Source: Meira nashicola (taxonomy: Eukaryota; Basidiomycota; Exobasidiomycetes; Exobasidiales; Brachybasidiaceae). From it: a stretch of 64,000 nt of DNA. The notes beneath the pieces are model-generated. The model saw only the letters and a list, made by a program, of their open reading frames with translations. It made no database searches and was not told where the DNA came from. Positions 41,881 through 51,575 of the stretch are shown in pieces (position 1 is the stretch's first letter; every line of letters starts with the position of its first letter). Location of the stretch: the NCBI GenBank assembly GCA_001600355.1, contig BCJU01000001.1, forward strand, positions 5,084,013 to 5,148,012, given 5' to 3'. A program made the translations under genes and the position numbers.

Positions 41881-44008
41881 CAAAGGCAAATCAGTTGATA
41901 GGTCCAACGATGAAGGATCATCAACGACCATGATGTCACGTTTAATGGCTGCGTACGATGCTAACTATGGAATAAATAATGATGCATATTATGAAGTACC
42001 ACCAACTCACTTTTTAGCCCGACCAGCAGGATCATCCGCTACACCTGCTTCTTTGAATCAAAATAGAAATCTAGGCTCGACTTCTTCGATTTCACATTTG
42101 GCTCTGTCTGGTACCGTTTCAGAAGTGGCTTCCATTTCCGCTTCAAAATCCAGAAAGATATCTGATGGCGAAAGAAGTGATGCTTCATTCGTTACTGTAC
42201 TAGAAGCTCCTCAAACAAGCACAAGTAGATCTCATGAACGTCAAACGACCACATCTGATGATCTCAAATCGACATTCTCATATCCATCTTTGGCGGAAGA
42301 AAGAGATCTACTATCCAGTACAACACCATTCACGGATCAAGGTACCTCGGCTGATGGAGTACCTTCTTTCTTTGGTGGTCAAAGACCTCATATGCCCGAT
42401 ACATCTACCTTAGCAGCTGCAGATTATGATGTAGACGTTCGAAGTGGATTTTTACCTCCACAAGAACCTATTTATCGATTACAAGGAATCGAGGAAGAAT
42501 TATGGGAGACTGCTTTGGATCGTGCAAGAAGTTTACCTTTACGAATTGGTGGTGGTGGAATCGCAACCACAAAAGAAGCACGTAAACAAGCACGTCAATG
42601 GAGACGAGATATTCGACAAATGTTAATCTTACATCCTTCACCACAATTGACGAGTGATATTCGATTTGCAAGAAGAGCCCATTTGGTGTTAGCATTCTTG
42701 GCTCACTTTTATATGCATAGTCAACCTGAAGTACAAGCTGATATTCCAAACACGCTCATTGCTCAATCACAAGACGAACAAGATCAAATTGATGAAGCAA
42801 AAGGACTTTATCATGGAATCGTTCCAGCATCACTTGCCATTCCTTGGGTTGCTCTTTCTCATTTAATCGACATTCCTCCTGTATTGACATATGCAACTAC
42901 GGTTATGTGGAATTGGGCATTAAAAGATACTGAAAAAGGTTTCACAGATGATAACTTACGCATGACGACAACTTTCAGCGGTACAAGATCGGAGGAACAC
43001 TTTTATATGACTTCAGTCTTGATCGAGAAAAGAGGAGTAGAAGCATTAACGTTGATGAGAAGATCGTTAGATGAAGCTTTTATTGGTGATACTTTGGCAT
43101 TACGAAGGATGCGTTCTTATATTCGTAAATTGGCAAAAGTACTTAAAGATCTTCAACAATTATTACACGATGTTCGAACAGAATGCGATCCGACGACATT
43201 TTATTGGGGAATTCGACCTTGGTTTAATGGAGCAGATTCATTTATCGATAAAGATACTGGAGAAAAAGGATGGATTTATGAAGGTGTTGAAGAGTATGGA
43301 GGAAAGCGAATGTTGTTCATGGGACCGAGTGCAGGTCAAAGTTCATTAATCCATGTGATCGATGTATTTTTGGGTGTTGATCATTCGGGAAGGACTTCTG
43401 CCCCTTCAGAAAATGGAACATTTATGGAACGTATGCAAACGTATATGCCAGGTCATCATCGTAATTTTTTGAATCATTTAAAAAATATCTCTTTTACTGA
43501 TGATGAAGATCAAAATATGGAAGAGATGGAGATTGACACAAGCTCAATATCTGCAAATTCAGATGAGGATATGGATGTTGAAGAGGAAGATGAACCGCAT
43601 CAAAAGGAAACGCATCCATTACGTTCTTTACTCGTCATCAATAAAGAAGATGAAGAGGATGATTCAAGAGAAGGTTTTGCATATCGACATGCAGTAGAAC
43701 GTTTACGTGAAGCATATAATGAAGCATTAAATTCACTTAAACATTTACGTGATGAACACATGCGTATTGCAACTTTATACATTGTTTCACAAATGCGCAA
43801 ATCACCTCCAGCCGAATTTGCAAAATTAAGTGAAGCATTAACGTTGACGAAGACAAATAATGTTCAAAGTATGACTAGCGAAGAAGAGGGAGAAGAAAGT
43901 GCTCAAACTAGTGGAGCTAAAGGGACGGGTGGTACAGATCTCGTTAGCTTCTTACGGGATTGCAGAAAGAATACAGTCAATGCTCTTTTTGCTGAAAACA
44001 AATCATAG
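41861..44008 (+). CDS. BNA2: Indoleamine 2,3-dioxygenase, enlarged
   Basis: This haem enzyme opens the indole ring of tryptophan, the first step of the kynurenine route to NAD. The 715-residue product is far longer than the usual 400-450. A Ser/Thr-rich N-terminus of ~200 residues precedes the IDO core (from about 205, IYRLQGIEEELWETAL). FYMTSVLIE, WGIRPWFNG, GPSAGQSSLIHVIDVFLG and YMPGHHRNFL follow. An acidic insert of ~80 residues (about 545-615) comes next. His633 in LRDEHMRIATLYI aligns with the proximal haem ligand, and GTGGTDLVSFLRDCR marks the C-terminal signature. Confidence 0.92.
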   Translation: MTSPSYDKGKSVDRSNDEGSSTTMMSRLMAAYDANYGINNDAYYEVPPTHFLARPAGSSATPASLNQNRNLGSTSSISHLALSGTVSEVASISASKSRKISDGERSDASFVTVLEAPQTSTSRSHERQTTTSDDLKSTFSYPSLAEERDLLSSTTPFTDQGTSADGVPSFFGGQRPHMPDTSTLAAADYDVDVRSGFLPPQEPIYRLQGIEEELWETALDRARSLPLRIGGGGIATTKEARKQARQWRRDIRQMLILHPSPQLTSDIRFARRAHLVLAFLAHFYMHSQPEVQADIPNTLIAQSQDEQDQIDEAKGLYHGIVPASLAIPWVALSHLIDIPPVLTYATTVMWNWALKDTEKGFTDDNLRMTTTFSGTRSEEHFYMTSVLIEKRGVEALTLMRRSLDEAFIGDTLALRRMRSYIRKLAKVLKDLQQLLHDVRTECDPTTFYWGIRPWFNGADSFIDKDTGEKGWIYEGVEEYGGKRMLFMGPSAGQSSLIHVIDVFLGVDHSGRTSAPSENGTFMERMQTYMPGHHRNFLNHLKNISFTDDEDQNMEEMEIDTSSISANSDEDMDVEEEDEPHQKETHPLRSLLVINKEDEEDDSREGFAYRHAVERLREAYNEALNSLKHLRDEHMRIATLYIVSQMRKSPPAEFAKLSEALTLTKTNNVQSMTSEEEGEESAQTSGAKGTGGTDLVSFLRDCRKNTVNALFAENKS

Positions 44009-44075
44009 ACACATAGAATTATATAAATTGCAATGATCATACATGCAACAGATTTAGAGTGAATGGATGAAGAAT

Positions 44076-44723
44076 TCAAAGAGCGATACTGTTATCTCCC
44101 CCATTTGGATCTGGATTGTTTCTAGAAGTAAGAAGGGCAGCCGGACTTGTATTTGACAAAAGGAGAGGGAGTTGATCGATATTTCCGTTTGATTCTACGA
44201 TTGGATTTGCTGTATTATATTTCAATTGAAAGTACCAAAATTGTCTTGCTTGAGTTGAATCATCAACGTTTGAACAATCCTCAATGGTAATATGAGTTTT
44301 TTGATTTGGATTTGAAGAAGGTAAAGTTGAATGTCTTTGTAAACATTTGCTTTCATCATCTGCTAAAAATATTTTACCAAAAGAAACGTAACCGTACTTT
44401 GGATTATATTCTACTGTACTAGTTGTATCACCCGAAATACCCAAATGAGTTGAATTGCAATAACGAATATTAACGTTTAATGTTTTTGCACCATCTGTTA
44501 ATTGTGTAACTTGTAATTGCCCACCATTTGAATATTTTTGTCCGAGAGTGAATTGTGGTGTTCCTCCGACTGAGCTTCCATAACCTAACTTATTCGTATT
44601 TTGAATCACTGAGCCGCAAGAAAGACCAATGCTTGAACGTTGTTCCATATTAATAGGATTGGCAAGAGTTGTGCCAAAAAGTGTTGCAATAACAACAAAA
44701 GTGTAAACAAAGAAGTTAATCAT
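44076..44723 (-). CDS. Secreted four-cysteine protein, paralogue 1 of tandem triplet
   Basis: The product is 215 residues with a signal peptide likely cut after TTLA (mature NPINMEQRSS). It shares with the next two genes a four-cysteine pattern (LSC, YCNST, SKCLQRH, EDCS), the segment FLADDESKCLQRH and the late ARQFWYFQ. CNST is an N-glycosylation sequon. QFW near the second half recalls the QxW motif of ricin-type beta-trefoil lectins, but only one is visible, so that fold is a guess. TATAAAA lies ~100 bp upstream at 44829-44823. The stop is convergent with IDO, 67 bp away. It is the most diverged of the three. Confidence 0.82.
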   Translation of the reverse strand: MINFFVYTFVVIATLFGTTLANPINMEQRSSIGLSCGSVIQNTNKLGYGSSVGGTPQFTLGQKYSNGGQLQVTQLTDGAKTLNVNIRYCNSTHLGISGDTTSTVEYNPKYGYVSFGKIFLADDESKCLQRHSTLPSSNPNQKTHITIEDCSNVDDSTQARQFWYFQLKYNTANPIVESNGNIDQLPLLLSNTSPAALLTSRNNPDPNGGDNSIAL

Positions 44724-45166
44724 TTTTTTTGTTCAATGGAAGAATTGAAAAAGTGGGATTGTTTATTAGAGTTTATGTTTGTTGATACTTTGCACATCGA
44801 GTTAAACAGCTTTTAATCGTCCTTTTATAGATTTCACAAATTTAACTTTTCTCTTGATCTTTGTTCACGGCATGCGATATAGCAAGGACCGAATGAAGGT
44901 CCATGAGGAAAAAGCTGGAGAAAATAAAGGTGCCGGCGCTAAAACAATCAACAAGTCGGCAGCAGAAAATAAACTTAAGATCGCGGCTTACTCCAGGTCC
45001 GGCAAGTGAAAATGCAAGTGGACCGTAGGAAAGGGTATTTATTGCAAATTCAGGCACAGACCTATTCAATTTATGCGTATACCACGCAAATCCGAAAGCT
45101 AAAAGAGTTCTTATAGAGAAAAAATGCATTGGTATCACGATGATGAAAACTGATAAATATACAACT
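44724..45166. other. Upstream unit of secreted paralogue 1
   Basis: No gene. Contains TATAAAA at 44823-44829 and blocks (near 45010 and 45051-45110) that recur upstream of paralogues 2 and 3, showing that the promoter duplicated with the gene. Confidence 0.6.
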
Positions 45167-45805
45167 CTAGAAGAGGATTGTGTTGGAGTGATTGGGGTCG
45201 GGATTGTCAAATGTAGCAAGAACGGCTTGTGGACTAGAATTTGACAAGACTAGAGGAACGGTGTTAATCTTTCCATTTGTTTTAGTGATAGGACTAGCTT
45301 GGCCGAACTTTGTTTGGAAATACCAGAATTGTCTTGCTTGTGTTGCATCATCTACGGTAGAACAATCTTCAATGGAAATATGAGTTTTTGCGTTTGGGTT
45401 TGAAGAAGATAAAGTACCATGACGTTGTAAGCATTTGCTCTCATCATCTGCTAAGAATAACTTTCCATAAGAAACATAACCTTCTCCTTGTCTGAATTCA
45501 GCGTGATCCGTATTACCAAAAATGCCAAGATGAGTTGAATTGCAATAATGAATATTAACCGATAATGGTTCTGCGCCATCTGTGTTACGTGTTACTTGTA
45601 ATTGGCCACCTTCGGAATATTTTTTACCAAGACCGAATTGTGTATTTCCACCAAATTCATCACCAAATTTTAAATTACTATCGGTTGAAATCACTCCTCC
45701 ACATGCTAGACCACTTGAACGTTCTTCTATTTTGATTGGTCCAGCGATTGCAATGCCAAAAACAGTGGCAATAGCGACAAGAGGGAAAACTGTGAAGCGC
45801 ATCAT
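45167..45805 (-). CDS. Secreted four-cysteine protein, paralogue 2 of tandem triplet
   Basis: The product is 212 residues starting MMRFTVFPLVAIATVFGIAIA, a signal peptide with likely cleavage before GPIKIEE. A second Met follows immediately, and either could be used. The four cysteines, the CNST sequon, the FLADDESKCLQRH block and ARQFWYFQ are all retained. By eye it is closer to paralogue 3 than to paralogue 1. TATAAAA lies at 45884-45878, ~75 bp upstream. Function unknown; an extracellular, possibly host- or niche-directed role is inference. Confidence 0.83.
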   Translation of the reverse strand: MMRFTVFPLVAIATVFGIAIAGPIKIEERSSGLACGGVISTDSNLKFGDEFGGNTQFGLGKKYSEGGQLQVTRNTDGAEPLSVNIHYCNSTHLGIFGNTDHAEFRQGEGYVSYGKLFLADDESKCLQRHGTLSSSNPNAKTHISIEDCSTVDDATQARQFWYFQTKFGQASPITKTNGKINTVPLVLSNSSPQAVLATFDNPDPNHSNTILF

Positions 45806-46454
45806 CTTGATTAATGAGTTTGGGTTGGGTTGGGGTTATTGTTGTTGAGTATTTTATAAAGAATCTTTAGAACATGCTTTTATACCTTTCTCGATACGAA
45901 AAAGCCCCTCTTCCTGATACAAGTATGTATGGTTGTATGGATATATTCGCACAATGTTTCGTGTACGCGGAGTTGCGAAGACTGAATGCATCCTGCACAC
46001 GAAGAGAAAGCGCTAGTGTCCGAAAGACGAAGTAGTGTATAGCGGATGTATGCGTGTGCAGCACCTAACCTTGTCTTCCAAAATTGACTTAAGCTAGTCC
46101 AGGCACAAAAAGCTATGACGATCAAATATATGCACTACCACGCGAGTCCGAGAGCTAAGGGGCAAGATCATAACCCGAAAAGAAGCGTATGTAGAGAACA
46201 CATAGTATACACTTGAGCTTAAGTCTTTTGATGACATAACATGATTTAGATGTATACTATGCGATTTAATAATTCAGCGTATTAGTAGGACAGAAGGTTA
46301 TTGTCATGATAGTCTTTCAATTATGGAATAGTATTCTATATAACAGTGAATATAAACACAAACTGAATTGAATCACTCTTTTCGTTTTTTTAAGTTTAAT
46401 GGAGAACGTATACGTCAAATTGCATAAAGTATCGAATTACAAAATGGAAAAAAT
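45806..46454. other. Upstream unit of secreted paralogue 2
   Basis: No gene. The segment at 46097-46165 resembles 45051-45110 in the neighbouring unit (shared TACCACGC and GAGAGCTAA-like blocks), at a similar distance from the TATA box. Confidence 0.55.
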
Positions 46455-47078
46455 CTAGAAAAGGAGACCTTGATAAGATTGTCCATCCTTAGCAGCGAGT
46501 ACAGCTTGAGGTTTAGTGTCTGATAGAGCAAGGTTGATAGTATTAATCTTTCCGTTTGTTCTTGTAATTGGTTGAGCTTGACCGAATTTTGTTTGGAAAT
46601 ACCAGAATTGTCTTGCTTGAGTAGAATCATCAACGGTTGAACAATCTTCAACTGTAATATGAGTTCTTGCATTTGGGTTTGAAGAAGGCAAAGTACCATG
46701 ACGTTGTAAGCACTTACTTTCATCATCTGCTAAGAAAATCTTTCCATAAGAAACATAACCTTCTCCTTGTCTAAATGAAGCTCCTTCTGTTACACCTGAA
46801 ATACCAAGATAGGTTGAATTACAGAATCGAATGTTAACATTTAACTTTTCAGCACCATCAGTTAAACGTGTTAATTGAACTTGACCGCCTTGAGAAGTAT
46901 GTTTTCCGAGAGCTTGTCTTGTATTTGCAGTAGTATCATCACCATATCCTAAATCATTTTCAGTACGATAAATTTGTTTAGAACATGAAAGGCCGCTTGA
47001 ACGTTCACTGATCGGACCAGCAAGAGCTACACCAAATACAGTAGCAACGGCAACGAGTGGAAAAAATGTGAAACGCAT
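46455..47078 (-). CDS. Secreted four-cysteine protein, paralogue 3 of tandem triplet
   Basis: The open frame extends upstream, but the ATG at 47078 gives MRFTFFPLVAVATVFGVALA, almost the same signal peptide as paralogue 2, so this start is preferred (207 residues). The cysteine pattern, CNST sequon, SKCLQRHGTLPSSNPNA block and ARQFWYFQTKFGQA are conserved. The C-terminus diverges and ends SYQGLLF. TATAAAAA lies at 47180-47173, ~100 bp upstream. It is the outermost copy of the array. Confidence 0.83.
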   Translation of the reverse strand: MRFTFFPLVAVATVFGVALAGPISERSSGLSCSKQIYRTENDLGYGDDTTANTRQALGKHTSQGGQVQLTRLTDGAEKLNVNIRFCNSTYLGISGVTEGASFRQGEGYVSYGKIFLADDESKCLQRHGTLPSSNPNARTHITVEDCSTVDDSTQARQFWYFQTKFGQAQPITRTNGKINTINLALSDTKPQAVLAAKDGQSYQGLLF

Positions 47079-48826
47079 GATGTTTAAATGTGGGTTAGGT
47101 GATTGTGTAAAGAAGATGATTGGGGAATTGTTATTGGGTAAAATGCAAATCAATAATCATCTTTGAGCCTTCTTTTTATATCCTACTTCAAATGTTTCTT
47201 GTTATGTTTTTCTCCACACGTTTATGCAACGTACATCGAAATCCGAACGGTAAACATTTCCATATAACAACATGCGCTGCGCAGCGCTAGCGTAATTCTA
47301 GCTTGCAGCGCGGATTTATGCAAGTGGACCGTAGGCTAGGAAATGTTGTTTTAGAAAAAAAAGAAAGATGTTCTAGAATACCGACTTTCCTTTTTGCCCG
47401 TTAAGGTACATCGGCTCCAATCACTGGACACGCCCGCAACACTAGCTAGCATACTTACGTACGTCCTACATTTTCATACTTCATCATTTACGCTCTTCCA
47501 CGCGGTTCCGAGAACATCGACCCAAAAATTGAATGTTGTGTACGCAAGTTTGGTAATCAAACTTGTGCGGACATTTTAATCGAAAAGGGTACACATATGT
47601 AGATCGATTTTAAAACCCGATAATGATTACGGAACGTGCACAATTGATCTGAGAAATACGTAAGCAATGTCAAATGGACTGTAATCTGATAAGCATGCAT
47701 TAATGTTGTGACCATAAAACACCTTCTTCATTCATAATTCTGAAAGTGCTTTTGTTAACGCTTGAATGAAATCAGAAGCTATCATTGTGATAACAACTTT
47801 GATTTTCTGGTACAATCGTATTAGACAAATAAGCAAATGACTCTAAAGGGAGAACCACCTAACATCTCTGACTATTTATATTGTTTATGAGATGAACAAT
47901 AAGGAGAATGATGCATTACACGTGAACCAAAAAAATGTCCCCCTTTTCTGGTCCCCACACGTAGAGGACGCGGCGCTAACAATTAAAGTTGTCTTTAATC
48001 AATAAAACAAGGCACAATAGATTGATTTTTCCACAGGCTAACATGATACACAGGGAGCTTGCATATGAATAACCGAAACGATGCACTTGGAAAGAAAAAA
48101 GGGGGCAGTGTTCTTAATGATAAGCTTTCTAAAGTCAAGCAGGATAGATGATCAATTTCTAAGAACGGCATGATATCAACCTTTGATTATTGCTTGATCG
48201 AAAAAGATAGATATTAATCAAGCTTGCGTATAATATGCACACAACGGATTGACTTGAGTAAAAATTGCGTACAATATTATTTCGGAAAGCTTTGGAAAAA
48301 AAGGAGACACCTTTACTGCACTTCTTTGGTCTTTTTCGGGGAGGCAGTGCACAAGGCCGGCAAACAAATTTATTTACCTTTGCATATTATGTGCGTACAC
48401 TGCGCGGATGTATGTACATACATACATATGCACAAGCAACAGAACTTTAAAAAACACCCGTAATGTGTAGTCTCGTGTGGAAAACATTGAACGCAAAAAC
48501 AAAAGTTGAGCTGTCACAACTCACGCGTTGCCCGTTTTGAACGAAAAAAATTTATATTTGCCAAGAGTAGGAGCAAAAATCCAGCAAGAAAAAACTGTAT
48601 TTCAGGCACTGATTGCGTGTTCCTGAAAATGCAAACATGGGCACAAAAAATAAGTAAGGTACACAGACGTCTTTCTTTGTGGCAGAGCCTTTTTTTCCTT
48701 GTTTTCTTTGTTTATTGTAAGTACGGAAGGACACATGCTAAATTGAGACAAGCTGCATAAATAATCTGTACGGGACAGAGAGTGACAAATAAAAGGCCGG
48801 TAAATTACCCCGAAGAAAGAAAACCA

Positions 48827-48836
48827 TATATATATA
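48827..48836 (+). promoter_or_regulatory. TATA box of PKA gene
   Basis: TATATATATA lies ~330 bp before the ATG, so the leader is long and pyrimidine-rich. Confidence 0.45.
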
Positions 48837-48933
48837 CTCGATTGGATTTTCCTTTTTCTTAACCCCTTGCAAATTATTACTACTTCTTCACTTCAATCTT
48901 TACCTCTTTTTCCTTTATCTACTCTACACTGTA

Positions 48934-48975
48934 ATGCTTCAACTTCTTCAACATCAACTCTCACGTCAATTTTGA
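48934..48975 (+). promoter_or_regulatory. 13-codon uORF in PKA leader
   Basis: This is the only ATG between the TATA box and the PKA start. It encodes MLQLLQHQLSRQF and stops 186 bp before the kinase ATG, leaving room for reinitiation. Confidence 0.5.
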
Positions 48976-49161
48976 TTTGATCGCCATTTTCTCCGTTCTT
49001 TCATCTTCCGCTCAATTCATTGACATCCGAAAAGCGGAGTAAGAATACTTTGGCGCATTCATCCGTCTCAAAGGCCGAACCGAAATCGAAAGGCCGGTCA
49101 AAAGAGCAAGCAAGAAAGCAAAATAAAAGGGCTCATATCGTTATCACTTTGATTAGTCTCG

Positions 49162-51432
49162 ATGCCTATCAAATCAAAAAGACCGCGCTCAGGCGATAGT
49201 GCTTTGCATTCAAACAATGCATCATCTTCGTCTGAGAATAAAACGTCAAGATGGTCATTCGGTCGATTCGGAAGAAAAGGTTCGGGTAGCGGTAGTAGTA
49301 TTTCCGGTCGTTCAATTTCTTCATCAAATCAATCGAAAAATAACACCTCTCCGTTATCTGCTTCAGCGGTAAGAATACCCACACAAACAACAAGCACCGG
49401 CGGCGAACAACCTTCTTCGTCATTTGTAAATCCGACACAGCCTTGGGCAGGCTATCAGATCGAAGAACCGTCATATTTACCTTTTGCCAATGGTGGTCAA
49501 TGCCAAATTCCGTCTGTGATAGGATCAGAATGTTTGAGCGAATACGCGAAATTGCAAGATGGACATCTAAACACCTCCAGTCAACGGAATGCACTTGAAA
49601 GTACGACAAATAATTCGTATTACACCACATCAAGGCCAAGTAAAGCAACACATCATTCATCTATGCATATTTCTGTGGAACATTCAACAAACTATATCGG
49701 ATCAGATTTTATCCGATCCACGTTACCACCTGTACAATCACATGCATACATGGTCAAAACATCCTTCCAACAACCTATGGAAGCGCATTCGATGTATTCT
49801 GAAGTCTCTTCTCCTTCTCAAATCACAGTTTGCGAATCCGGTCCAACAACGCCTTCTGTAATGGCATCCTATAATAGCGCACCTTGGATCCGATCTACAT
49901 TCGATGGCCATTCTGATTGGATGAAAAATGCAAAAGGACAAACATTGACTTCGAATGCTGAAGGAACACAGTTGCTCTCCACGCCGGCTGCTTATCAATC
50001 TGCTGGCTATCAAATTGCACGACTACCTTTGATCGATCAAGACACTCTGCATGAGACTAGATACATCAATACGGCACCAAGTACAAGTATGTGGATGAAT
50101 ACTTCTCAATCTTATCATCCTGCCAATGCACCACCGATGAATGAAAGTACACCACAGAGTTCTGAATCAAACAATCCAACTAGCCATGAATCCGATAGGT
50201 TCTACAGAAATGACGAAAGACAAAGTAGCAACTGCAGTCAACCTTCACGACAGGCATCTACACATACTTCCTATTCCAGTGATAGTATAGCAGCTGAAGA
50301 TGAAATGTTTGCAGGAAAAGGCTCCGCAGGTATAGACAAAAATGCTACTCAGGCACCTAGCATGCAATCCGAAAGAAGGCAATACTCAAGCGTCTTTCAA
50401 GTACAGCCTTTGCACGATTTGAGTCAGTATGAACCACTGGAAACCTTGGGAACAGGTACTTTTGGTCGAGTACTGCTTGTACGTTTACGATCTGGATCGA
50501 GAACAGATCCAAAGAACTACTTTGCTTTAAAGGTATTGAACAAGATGGATATCATTCGATTAAAACAAATCACACATACCAACAATGAACGTGATATTTT
50601 GAGCAAAGTTCATCATCCTTTTATTGTCGATCTTTACTGCACATATCAAGATGAAAAGAATTGTTATATGTTGATGGAGTACGTTGTGGGCGGGGAAGTG
50701 TTTTCACATTTACGTAAAGCTCGTCGATTCACAGTCGATGTTACAAGATTCTACATCTCTTGTTTGATCTTGGCCCTTGCACATCTTCATTCGGAAAAGA
50801 TCTTATATCGTGATTTGAAACCTGAAAATTTGCTTTTGGATCGTCAAGGATACATCAAGATTGCCGATTTCGGTTTCGCAAAAAGTTTACGAAACTCAGA
50901 AAGGACGTGGACGTTATGCGGTACGCCAGAATATCTCAGTCCTGAAGTGATTCAAAGTCAAGGTCAATCTTTCGCATCAGATTATTGGGCTTTAGGAATA
51001 TTAATGTATGAGATGCTGTGTGGTTTCCCACCTTTCTACGATAAAACTCCATTTGGAACATACGAAAAGATTCTACAGGCAAACATTGTTTTTCCTAAAC
51101 ACGTTGATGCTTGTTCAAGAGATCTTATTCAATCTTTATTGAATCGCGATGTAACCAAACGATTGGGTAATTTAAGCGGAGGAGCAAATGATGTGATTCG
51201 ACATCCTTGGTTTGAGGGAGTTGATTGGCAAGCTTTACTGGCCAAAAGAATTCCGGCTCCCATCGTACCCGTGCAAACTCATGCTGGAGATAGTGCAAAT
51301 TTCCAAAAATATGATGCTTTCGATATTGCAAAAATGCCAGCTTTGCAAAAACACACTTCTGCAACAAATATGCAATCAACAAAAAGATCATCTTCCGAGG
51401 ACTACATTCAGTCCCAATTCCGTGACTTTTAA
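49162..51432 (+). CDS. cAMP-dependent protein kinase catalytic subunit
   Basis: The product is 756 residues. A Ser/Thr/Gln/Asn-rich N-terminus of ~420 residues, probably disordered, precedes an AGC kinase domain (about 423-680). GTGTFGRV, the FALKVL lysine, YRDLKPENLL, DFGFAK and the activation loop TWTLCGTPEYLSPEV are all intact. The AGC tail ends in FRDF at the very C-terminus. FxxF-COOH is the PKA arrangement and separates it from Akt- or PKC-like kinases, whose hydrophobic motif carries a further phosphosite. Two PKA catalytic subunits are usual in fungi; I cannot tell which this is. Confidence 0.93.
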   Translation: MPIKSKRPRSGDSALHSNNASSSSENKTSRWSFGRFGRKGSGSGSSISGRSISSSNQSKNNTSPLSASAVRIPTQTTSTGGEQPSSSFVNPTQPWAGYQIEEPSYLPFANGGQCQIPSVIGSECLSEYAKLQDGHLNTSSQRNALESTTNNSYYTTSRPSKATHHSSMHISVEHSTNYIGSDFIRSTLPPVQSHAYMVKTSFQQPMEAHSMYSEVSSPSQITVCESGPTTPSVMASYNSAPWIRSTFDGHSDWMKNAKGQTLTSNAEGTQLLSTPAAYQSAGYQIARLPLIDQDTLHETRYINTAPSTSMWMNTSQSYHPANAPPMNESTPQSSESNNPTSHESDRFYRNDERQSSNCSQPSRQASTHTSYSSDSIAAEDEMFAGKGSAGIDKNATQAPSMQSERRQYSSVFQVQPLHDLSQYEPLETLGTGTFGRVLLVRLRSGSRTDPKNYFALKVLNKMDIIRLKQITHTNNERDILSKVHHPFIVDLYCTYQDEKNCYMLMEYVVGGEVFSHLRKARRFTVDVTRFYISCLILALAHLHSEKILYRDLKPENLLLDRQGYIKIADFGFAKSLRNSERTWTLCGTPEYLSPEVIQSQGQSFASDYWALGILMYEMLCGFPPFYDKTPFGTYEKILQANIVFPKHVDACSRDLIQSLLNRDVTKRLGNLSGGANDVIRHPWFEGVDWQALLAKRIPAPIVPVQTHAGDSANFQKYDAFDIAKMPALQKHTSATNMQSTKRSSSEDYIQSQFRDF

Positions 51433-51575
51433 CGTGTGCTCGACCTCTGCCATATTCACGTTACTTCAGCTACACATGACAACTGTATTATTTGTATTTT
51501 TTTAGCTTCCGTGATAATATCAATCCAACTTTTTTTTACAATCAGCAATCTTTCTGGTGAACGATAATTATTGAA

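Larger units (their letters stand above)
47079..49161. other. 2.1-kb region between secreted cluster and PKA gene
   Basis: Holds the paralogue 3 promoter, the double motif GCGCTGCGCAGCGC at 47274-47287, a TATA at 48827 and the PKA leader with its uORF. I see no gene in the middle part. Confidence 0.5.

Noticed and set aside
44842..45219. 125-codon frame in the secreted-protein cluster
   Set aside because: It lies in the duplicated promoter unit, overlaps paralogue 2, and has no counterpart in the other units.
28068..51432. Functional cAMP gene cluster (phosphodiesterase and PKA)
   Set aside because: The two genes are 19 kb apart with unrelated genes between, so proximity is likely coincidence.
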